A stretch of 64,000 nucleotides of DNA, taken from assembly GCA_030737875.1 (NCBI GenBank), contig CM060921.1, forward strand, positions 405,954,192-406,018,191, given 5' to 3'. Positions 55,750 to 64,000 of the stretch are shown in pieces (position 1 is the stretch's first letter; every line of letters begins with the position of its first letter). The position numbers were made by a program, and so were the translations under genes. This stretch comes from Allium sativum. Taxonomy: Eukaryota; Streptophyta; Magnoliopsida; Asparagales; Amaryllidaceae. The notes beneath the pieces are model-generated. The model was not told the origin of the DNA, ran no database searches, and saw only the letters and a program-made list of their open reading frames with translations.

Positions 55750-57612
55750 ATCTATGTGATAATATTCTATGGCATTCTGATTTTCGAAAAAATGCAATTC
55801 TGTTTGATAAAATGCCCATATCGATTTGGGTTGATATGAGTGTTTATCCTCCTCTCCCTAAACTGTTTTCACTTAAAGAACATTGGTTTCGTTTTTGTAT
55901 AACTTTTTTGCAGTTGAAAAATATATTTTTTTCGGTGTTGTTGGTCTTTTGGTTCGGGTGTGTTTAAAATGTTTGATAAAATTCTTTTGCATTTTGACGT
56001 ATTGAATTCTTATGCCATCCACAATTCCTTTTTTGGATCATTAAATCCATCTGATAACCTCGTTGTTGGCTTTGTGAATTCCTCTTGTAAAACTACCTTT
56101 CCTTCCAAGATCCAATTTTCAAACCTCAACTGTTTTTCTTATTTGACCACCTCGGAAAAAACTGCTGCATCAGACATATTCATACTTGCTAAGAAAACGT
56201 TTTGATCAAAATTAGATTTTGAGGAAAGGGTTTTTGTTACAAATAAATTTGAATTGCTAGATGGTATGGAGGGATCTGAGAATTTGGTGTGTGGAGAACC
56301 AACTATTATTGATCAAGAGGAACTAGAGGATGGTGTGCTGAATTATTTCAATATTTTAGTTTTTTGTTTCCAGTTTGAAGTGGATTGCTCCTCCTATACA
56401 AATGTCGACAAGTTTAACACCTTCACTCCTGAAGTGTTAACATATAATAGCTTTGAAATTGTCATGGAAGTAGAGGAAGTTATCAGTAAAGAACTGAGTG
56501 AATATGCAGATATGGATGGGTTTTCTTGTTCAACCATGGAACCTGAAGTGTCAATAAATAATTGTTCTGTTGTTAATGGTTTATTACTGGTCGAGCAGTA
56601 ATCCTTAAAGAGGTATACTATCAAGTAAGGTGTATTGGACAAATGGAAACACTTGATATTTGCGTTATTATAGCTGTGTGCGTTGGATAGAGTTATCTAT
56701 GGTATGTTATTGTTAGAAAGTGATGTTAGTTTGAATGTTCTTGAGGATGGTACTGTCAGTATTGGTCAGGGAGATTTGCCTGTTTTTGGGTCAAGTATTT
56801 CATATGCAGTAAATAAGGAATGCTTCTTTACTAATGACGGTTTTGAGGGGAGTTATGAGATGTTATTGGATGTAGCTGGAGATGTAACTTTTGAATCGGG
56901 TAGCCCTGTTGTTGATGATACTGTTATGGATGTTGTCGGTTCTGATGGGTTAATAAATTCTAACCAGCTTGAAGTTGATATTGTGGATGGTATGGTGAAC
57001 TACAAAGCTTCAGTAACAAGGGCTAGTAATATTGTTGATTTTGAGGTGAATTACAAGAATCTTTTGGACATGGATGAAGATGTTGTTTCTGATTTTGGGC
57101 CTGTTGACAGTGATCTAGTATTAAATAATATTGGTCTGGATGGGTTAACTTACTCTACCCCGATCGAGGTAGTTGTTGATATCAGCAACAGTGTAAAAGC
57201 AGATGTAGTGGTTGAGCCGCCTTCCTTGGCTCAGTTTGAAAATGGCTCCATCCAATGTGATGTAGATGGTGATACTTGGGTAAGGGGTTAGCAGCAAGTG
57301 CTATCTGTAGTAGTTGGGGTCGAAGTTGGCAAAGAGGCATAGAATTTTAAAGATGTTGATTCAGCTTGTGATTTGATTAAGAAAAAAAGCAAAAGGAAGC
57401 CAAATAAAGGTAAATCTCCTCATGCTTCGAGTGTTGTACGTCGAAGTGCTATAATCAGTAGCAGACTATCTAGCTCATCTTCTTCTTTGGGTTCAGGTAT
57501 GATTTCTTGTCTCGGTAGTGCTTATTGTTCCTATGCTCTCTGTGAGATGTCTTCTGAGTCTTTACACTGTTTAGCTAAAAAAATTAGCTTATTTTCTTCG
57601 ATTCAGATATAG
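55750..57612 (+). pseudogene. L1 LINE ORF1 continuation (second copy onward)
   Basis: 55755-56205 repeats the LINE segment of 53393-53840. Frames 56254-56601 and 56683-57291 follow: an acidic, Asp/Glu/Val-rich stretch (e.g. DGMVNYKASVTRASN, VVSDFGPVDSDLVLNNIGLD) with no recognised domain and a loose internal repeat of 'GSDGL/GLDGL' blocks. The end (57373-57612) is basic (KKKSKRKPNKGKSPHASS), as at the C-terminus of many plant L1 ORF1 proteins, and lies just before ORF2. Stops separate the frames. Confidence 0.55.
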
Positions 57613-57664
57613 AAATAGGCTTTATTAGAAATAAAGAACTTGGGAGGATTAGATCTCTTAATAA

Positions 57665-60600
57665 ATGAAGATTATCAGTTGGAATGTTAGGGGTTTACAT
57701 GATTTAGATAAATGTTCTAAATTGAGAACTTTTTTTAAAAGATTATTCAATAAATATAGTTTTATTACAAGAATCTAATTGAGTATCCAAATGCTAAAAC
57801 TTTTAGATGTCTAGGAGGTCTATACATTAATAATTAGGAATTTTTGCCTACTAGGGGTAGTGCTGGTGGTTTAATTATTGGTTGGAAAAATTATTGTGTT
57901 AATTGTCTTCAAACTTTTACTAAAAATCATTCCATGCATATCATTTTTTCTGACATTAGGGATGATACTATTCTAAATATTTCTATTGTTTATGGTCCTT
58001 GCGATAAATTAGATCATAGACTATTATGGAGTGAGTGAATAGAATTTAGAACTCTTGCTCCTGCCCCCTGAATTTTAGGAGGGGACTTTAATGTCACTAG
58101 ATTCCTTGGCGAAAGAGCTCCTAGAGAAGGAAATTTTTCTACCATGGAAGAATTTGATCAGTTTATCGTGATCAGTAATTTAATTGAAATTAAATTGAGT
58201 AATAGATAGTTTACGTGGTCTAATAGGAGAGATTTTCCTTCTATGGATCTTCTAGAAAGGTTTCGTATCAGTGATGAATTTGAAGATAAATACCCTATTT
58301 GCAATGTTGTTGGTTCACCTACTATCCTATTTAATCATTGTGCCATTGTTCTTTCTTGTTCAATTCTTACTTTTAATTTTAAATTATTTAGATTTGAAAA
58401 AAATATGGTTATTAGAGAATAATTTTAAAGATTTAATAACTCATAAATGGTTATCAATGGGTAATTATAATATTAAATTGCCTAATAATACAACTAAAGT
58501 TTTGGTTTGTAAATTCAGTGAACTTAGATTCTTTCTTAAAAAATGGAATAAAGAAGTTTTTGGAAATTTAAAGCTAAGGAAAAAACATTTTAAAAGATAT
58601 ATTAATTTTAAATAAAACGGAAGAAAATTGGTTTTTAAATATTTCAGAAAAAATGTTCTTCATAATCTCAAAGAGGAACTCATTAAAATACTTATACAAG
58701 AAGAAATTATGTGGAAACAACGATCTTGAATAAATTGGATGGATGATGGTGACAAAAATACTAATTTTTTTCAGAAAGTAGCTAATAGTAGAAAAATATG
58801 CAATACAACCAATTCTATTTTTGTTAATGAGGTTGAAATCTCCAATCAAATAGACCGTAACAATGAATTTACTAATTATTATAAAGGTATTTTTGGTAAA
58901 ACTAATCAATTTAGGGTTAAGGCGGACTAGAGTTTATTATATAATCATAGTAATCTTGTTGATTTAAGCGTTTTGGATAACCCTTTTACTTAATCTGAGA
59001 TTCTAAAAGCCATTACAGATATGTCTTTAGAAAAAACTCCTGGTCCTGATGGATTTCCTGTTTTTTTTACTCTACATTTTGGGATGTTTTAAAAGATGAT
59101 TTAACCTCCCTTTTTAATGAGCTTTTAATGGTAATCTACAATTAGGTAGATTTAAATCGGCTAATGTTGTTTTAATTCATAAGAAAATTGGGGCTAATCA
59201 GTTAAAAGATTTCAGGCCTATATCTCTATTAAATTGTTTTGTTAAAATTATCTCTAAAGTTTTATCTTATAGATTAAGCTCCAAAATGAACAATTTAATT
59301 GACAGTTCATAGTCGACTTTTATTAAACGTAGGAATATTACAGACGGTGTTGCAGCCATTCAGGAGTATATTAATTACTATTGTAAGAATAATTGACTTT
59401 TGTTGTTATTAAACTTGATTTTGCAAAAGCATTTGATTCCATTGACTGGTTTTTTCTTAAGGATTTATTATTGGCTAGAGGTTTTAGTAATAAGTGGATT
59501 GGTTGGATATGGTCACTCTTGAAGTCTAGTAGTTCCAATATTCTTGTTAACGACATTCCAGGAGGTAAAATCCAGTCTAAATGTGGTCTTAAGCAAGGAT
59601 ATCCTTTATGTCCATTTCTATTTAATCTTGCTGCTGACGTTTTTTCTAGAATAACTAAGCTAGCTACTCGGAATGGTGTACTAGATTCGATAGGTAGAGA
59701 TATAACTAATGATGGTATTTCTATTTTGCAGTTTGCGGATGACACTTTGATTTTCTCTTCTCATTTACCTAAATCTATAATTTCACTTAAGTTTATACTA
59801 TAGAGTTTTGAGTTGCTTTCTGGTTTAAAGTTTAACTTTGATAAGAGTTCAGTTTTAGTTATTAATGACTATCATAATTGTTAAAATTTAGTGGCTAATA
59901 CTCTAAACTGTAATTTAATGACATTTCCTATTGAGTATCTTGGCTTCTTATTAGGCCTCAGAAATAACATCATGATGATTGGAACACTATTATTGACAAG
60001 ATTAGTAAGAAATTGTCTAGTTCTAATTGTAGATTCCTTTCGAGAGCAGGTAGAGTAGTTTTGATCAATTCAGTATTGTCTGTCCTACCCATTTATTGGA
60101 TGTCATTTTATCGTTTTCCCACTTGGATCATTGAGAAAATTGATAGTATTAGAAGGAATTTTCTCTAGTGCGGGGTTAATTCTTTTTCCCGCTCCAAATG
60201 TTTGATCTAGTGGAATATTGTTTGTAAACCTAAAAGTTAGGGTGGATTAGGTGTCTCAAATCTATACAATCTTAATATTTCCCTACTTCGCAAGCGGATG
60301 TGGAAATTTAATGATTGTAACCTAAATTATTTATGGAAAAATAAATATCGAATCAATAGTATAACAGTAATTATAACCTTAGTCTTGGTTCTTTTAATAA
60401 TACTAATAATGTTTGACATTTTTGGAAATCAATAGTTCATTATTTTGAAATTTAGCTACAAGATAGGAATTAGCTATATTGCACACTCTGGTAATAATGT
60501 TTCATTCTGGGATGAACTTTGGATTTCTTCTATTCCCTCAAAAATTGAATTTAAAGAATTATACGAAATTTGTAATTTTAAAAAGGCTTTGATTCTAGAC

Positions 60601-61077
60601 ATTTATAATCAAGATCAAATTTTTTCCTTGGAATTTTAGTTTCAATCGTACTCTTGTTGGTCTTACTCTTAAAAGTTTTCCTTACTTTGTACTAAACTTG
60701 ATTTATATAAGTTTGATAGTGAGAAAGATGTTTATCATTGGTGTTTGGGAGAAAAGTGGTTCTTATTCTTCAAAATTGCTCTATAATTTTCTTTGTTTCA
60801 TTAGGGTTAAAAATAAGTTTTCAATCTTCTTTGGAAAGCCAACGGTCCTCCCAAAACCAAAGTTCATATGTGGCTAATTTTACATGGCAAACTTAAAACT
60901 ATTGAATTATTAAAGCTGAAAAATATATTTATTGATAAAAAATGTTATTTCCGTAATAATCATTTGGAAGATATTACCGATTTATATTTTGAATGTTCTA
61001 TTACTAAATTTATTTTATTTAGCATTTTTAACATTTTCAACTTTCCCTTTAACTATAATAACTTTGATTGTGAATAT
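57665..61077 (+). pseudogene. L1 LINE ORF2: endonuclease, RT, zinc-binding RVT end
   Basis: ATG 57665 gives MKIISWNVRGLHD, the start of the APE-type endonuclease. Further blocks across frames: GGLIIGWK, ISIVYGPC and GGDFNVTR (58080-58100). Then WMDDGDKNTNFF (58736), TPGPDGFPVFF, LKDFRPISLLN and QSTFI-like with a stop for Gln (59310). RT core 59393-59803: KLDFAKAFDSIDW, LKQGYPLCPFLF and active site FADDTLIF (59735-59755). The zf-RVT end includes GPPKTKVHMWLILHGKL (60850-60900). Many stops and shifts; truncated at 61077 by an LTR. The enzyme nicked target DNA and copied LINE RNA there. Confidence 0.9.
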
Positions 61078-61830
61078 TGTTAGGGAATGCGAATTAAGGA
61101 TCTTAAGGCAAAACCAATACTAGAGGGGGTGAATAGTGTTTTAAAGAGATTATGGAAAATTTAAACAATTTTGAATTACTATATGAATCACACAATGGTG
61201 ATCACACCGGAAATGATCACAAACACAGATACAGAGATAAGTAAATATAAACTGCAAAAAAGGAAAGAACACACCAGATTTTATACTGGTTCAGATTACT
61301 CCTACTTCTAGTCCCACGCAATGTTGGATTGCGCATAGATTTATTAATACTAGTATCAATCTTACAACACCCTTGATTTCACGTCAACAAGGTTAACACC
61401 GATTCTACCACCCTTGATTTCGCGACTACAAGGTTCACACCGCTCCATTTCCTTGATTTTCAGGCTAGAAGGAACACACCTTTTCCCAAACAATTCCTAA
61501 ATGATTACAACAACCTTAGAACACTTGAATAACACTTCCAAACAAATATTAGTTGAAAGAGATTGAGAAGAGAAAGGGAATGATATAATTTTTATTGAAA
61601 TCGGTAAAGTATAAGTGTACAAATTAAAGAATATTAATGGTGGTTAGAGATATGGTGAAGATGGAGAAGAAAAAATGATAAAAAATACGAATCTAACCAC
61701 TATTTATAGTGTTTGAAAGGTTGCAACATTTCTAAAGCGTTTCAAAATATGAAAAGACACTTCCTTTAAAAATTGAAAATTGAAAATATGACAGTTATAT
61801 GTCGACATGTTGAATTATGTACGTCGACAT
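61078..61830 (-). mobile_element. Partial duplicate of SIRE-like copia LTR end
   Basis: Begins TGTTAGGGAATGCG on the + strand and runs parallel to 61831-62575, sharing 'actatatgaatcacac', 'aaaggaaagaacacac' and 'cttgattt.acg' blocks, then ends in GTACGTCGACAT. It is a tandem copy of about 750 bp of the 3' part of the minus-strand LTR. It interrupts LINE ORF2. Confidence 0.7.
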
Positions 61831-63201
61831 TGTTAGAGAATGTGGAATGGATCGTTAAAGCAAAACTAACACCAGAGGGGGGTGAATATTGTTTTTAAAT
61901 CTAAAACTTATATGAACTACTATATGAATCACACCACAGAGATAATCACAGACACAGAATCAAACACAAACACAGAAACAGAAATAAAATGCAGAAAAGG
62001 AAAGAACACACTGGATTTTATATTGGTTCGGATTACTTCTACGTCCATTCCCATGCAACGCTAGATTGCGCAGATTTTTATTACTATATCAATATCCAAG
62101 TACAACACCCTTGATCTTACGGCTACAAGGTTATCACCGTTTCCACACCACCCTTGATTTCCCCGCCTACAAGGTTAACACCGTTTCCTTCGTTGATTTC
62201 ACGGCTACAAGGAACACACCATTTCCAGACTATCCCAAAACAATCCCAAATGATTACAATAGTCATATAACTCTTCAGTAGCACTTCGATTCAGAGAGTA
62301 ATGAGTAGAGAGTGAGAAGAGAAGAAGTTGCATATAATTAGAATGGAAATCGGCAGAGTATTAGTGTAGAAATCATAAAAATATGAAATAATAAGGGAGG
62401 AATGAAAAGTGATGAAGATGGAGTAGAAGGATGATGAAAAAATTCGAAATATGCCCCTATTTATAAGATTTGAAAGGTTACAACGCTTCTGGAACGTTAC
62501 AAGTAGTGAAAAGGCACTTCCTTTGAAAATTAAAAAAATGACAGTTATATTCAATATGCCAACATATGTATGTCGACATATGTAGTTCAAAAATTGAAAT
62601 TTGAGTATTTTTCAAGTGTTTTAATATATATATATATATAATTCTGGAAATTCTTGAATTATAAATAGTGATATAAATAAGTATTATAAAGTAGAAAATC
62701 ATATGAAATCATAAATATAAATTATATGGACATATTTATAAAATTATAAAGTTTGAAACTATATATAAATATATAAGTATAAAAGTATATAATTATAAAT
62801 ATATATAAACTTATAATCTTTAAAACTCAGGTTTAAATTCAAAAGTAGAATATAAAAACTTAATTAAAATTTGAATAGAATTTTGAAATCTAAAAATCAA
62901 AAATTTGAATTTGAACCTGAAGTGCTATTCAGAGTCTTACATAAACTAGACTCTATTGCTATATTTATCTTGAACTCTTGAAATCTTGGTTACTCATGGG
63001 TCTCGAATCTTCTCTGAATTCTGGATTTCTTGAATCTCTAAAACTATACAGTCTTCAATATTAATTCCTGTATACAAATCCAGCATATATGTGCATATAT
63101 ATATATATATATATATATTCTAGATAGAGATGTTAGTGTATATTTTATAATCAATTTATATTGAAATAAGGTTGTTGTCATGAAAACTCTGTTCTCCAAC
63201 A
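61831..63201 (-). mobile_element. 3' LTR of SIRE-like copia element (minus strand)
   Basis: On the minus strand it starts TGTTGGAGAACAG at 63201, right after a PPT (AAAGGGGGAGAT), and ends ..CATTCTCTAACA at 61831. It contains TA runs (62625-62640, 63096-63118) and no coding. 'GGGGGAGAT' + 'TGTTGG' with a TCATCATCCAAAAG context is typical of SIRE/Maximus-type copia elements. Confidence 0.72.
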
Positions 63202-63397
63202 ATCTCCCCCTTTTGGATGATGACAACCTAAATTTATAAAATATTCATGCCTGTTCGTACCTGCTGATGCTGATCCTTCTAATACTCCCCCTTTCAATAT
63301 GAATCCTATATATTCTACTTAAAATAGGTCTATATTTTATAATTTCTCCCCCTTTGGCATTATCAAAAATAAATTCCAAAAATACTCCCCTTCAATC
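63202..63397 (-). mobile_element. 3' internal end of SIRE-like copia element
   Basis: The minus strand has two purine-rich blocks, TGATAATGCCAAAGGGGGAGAA and CATCCAAAAGGGGGAGAT, the second being the PPT next to the LTR. It is cut at 63398 by the next LTR; the rest of the element is outside the window. Confidence 0.65.
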
Positions 63398-64000
63398 TGT
63401 AACACCCCATAACTTTATAACACGTTAAAATGATAAACTAAAGAATGCTTAATTAAATATTCAGAATTAAGTAAAATGGACTACGCCATTACGTTCGTCT
63501 CAGAATTCTTGTCAAAAGAGACACCTCGTTTGCGTAAAACGGATATCGTATGAAGAAGTTATTAACTTAGAAGTTAGTATATGCGCAAGAGAATTATATA
63601 TATATAAGCAAATCAAATATTCAAAAGAATTTTTTTTCAAAATAGCAAAGCCGAAGCCCCAGAAGCGGAACCGACTGATTCTGTTGGGTCAACCCAGGCT
63701 CTTTGGGGCCGACCCCGAGGTCGACACCCAAAGGTGGGGTCAATCCCCATATGGATCTGGGCAGATTCCCAATTCTGAACATGGACTGAATTCTTGGCTT
63801 CGTTCATTGGCTTTCGGCTATAAATAGGATCCTATTTCTCTTGTTTTTACACACCAAAAACAATGGAGGACTAGATGCTGCCTCTGCCTTGATTAAAATA
63901 GCCTATTCTTCTTCAAGAACTAAAGTTAGACAAATTCATAGATCTATGCTTCAACATCTGCTATTATTCTTCTGTTTCTTAGTTCCAATCATAGTGAGTC
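63398..64000 (+). mobile_element. 5' part of a Tekay-type LTR (element A family), runs off window
   Basis: TGTAACACCCC start. It aligns with 429-771 and then with 7159 onward of the element A LTR (e.g. 'ttacgttcgtctcagaattct', 'gtatgaagaagttat', 'agattcccaattctg'). It inserted in the SIRE-like copia element. The end is beyond 64000, so 5' LTR versus solo LTR cannot be decided. Confidence 0.8.
63819..63826 (+). promoter_or_regulatory. TATA box in Tekay-type LTR
   Basis: CGGCTATAAATAGGATCC is a strong TATA consensus about 420 bases into the LTR. The equivalent site in the element A LTR (about 7290-7310) is degraded. Confidence 0.7.

Larger units (their letters stand above)
52036..56203 (+). 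repeat. 1.8-kb tandem duplication across Tat 3' LTR and LINE
   Basis: 52036-53840 and 53841-56203 are homologous from 'gatgtgtttggtgatgctctgatga' through the Tat 3' end, LTR, the LTR/LINE junction and about 450 bp of LINE ORF1 to 'gctaagaaaacgttt'. The second copy is longer because of the MITE at 55120-55662. At the breakpoint the two parents share a TTGAT-like microhomology (52037; 56202), seen as TCGAT at the joint. Confidence 0.9.

Overview
This window looks like intergenic heterochromatin from a flowering plant. It is AT-rich and made almost entirely of nested retrotransposons: Tekay/Del-type and Tat-type Ty3 elements, Ty1/copia elements and a plant L1 LINE, plus several small MITEs. No intact host gene was found. 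The only coding region close to complete is the gag-pol of one Ty3 chromovirus. Species cannot be assigned from the sequence.

Left part (1-13947). Positions 1-9591 are the 3' tail and 3' LTR of a Tekay-type element (element A). That LTR is split by an unusually long LTR-like insertion (772-7158). Element A sits in the gag start of a copia element on the minus strand. The copia 3' LTR (10346 downwards) and broken pol (10806-13947) follow.

Centre-left (13948-30395). A complete Tekay-type element B (+ strand, perfect 5-bp TSD TGCTT) splits the same copia element inside gag. Its two ~2.57-kb LTRs each received another LTR: a minus-strand solo LTR (15309-18387, TSD CCCGA) in the 5' LTR, and a relative of the 772-7158 LTR (26023-29511) in the 3' LTR. 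Between them lies one gag-pol reading frame (19805-24181) with two nonsense codons. Copia resumes at 30396 with a zinc-knuckle gag, tandem LTR-gag duplications and its 5' LTR (to 32944).

Middle (32945-38594). This stretch has no clear genes: possible exon remnants of an unidentified gene, a probable LINE 3' tail, two hAT-type MITEs (one with a perfect 8-bp TSD), another inverted-repeat MITE, and microsatellites.

Right part (38595-64000). An L1 LINE (+) is split by a Tat-lineage Ty3 element (39034-53387, TSD ATCTA). The Tat element has a 50-nt PBS-adjacent match to tRNA-Lys, dual RNase H, tandem repeats and an antisense reading frame upstream of its 3' LTR. A 1.8-kb tandem duplication copied its 3' LTR/LINE junction, and a MULE-like MITE later entered the second copy. 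LINE ORF2 is cut at 61077 by a SIRE-like copia LTR (minus strand). That copia element is cut in turn at 63398 by another LTR of the element A family, which runs off the window.

Relative order from nesting: copia and LINE first, then the Ty3 elements, then LTR-in-LTR insertions, the tandem duplication and finally the MITE.
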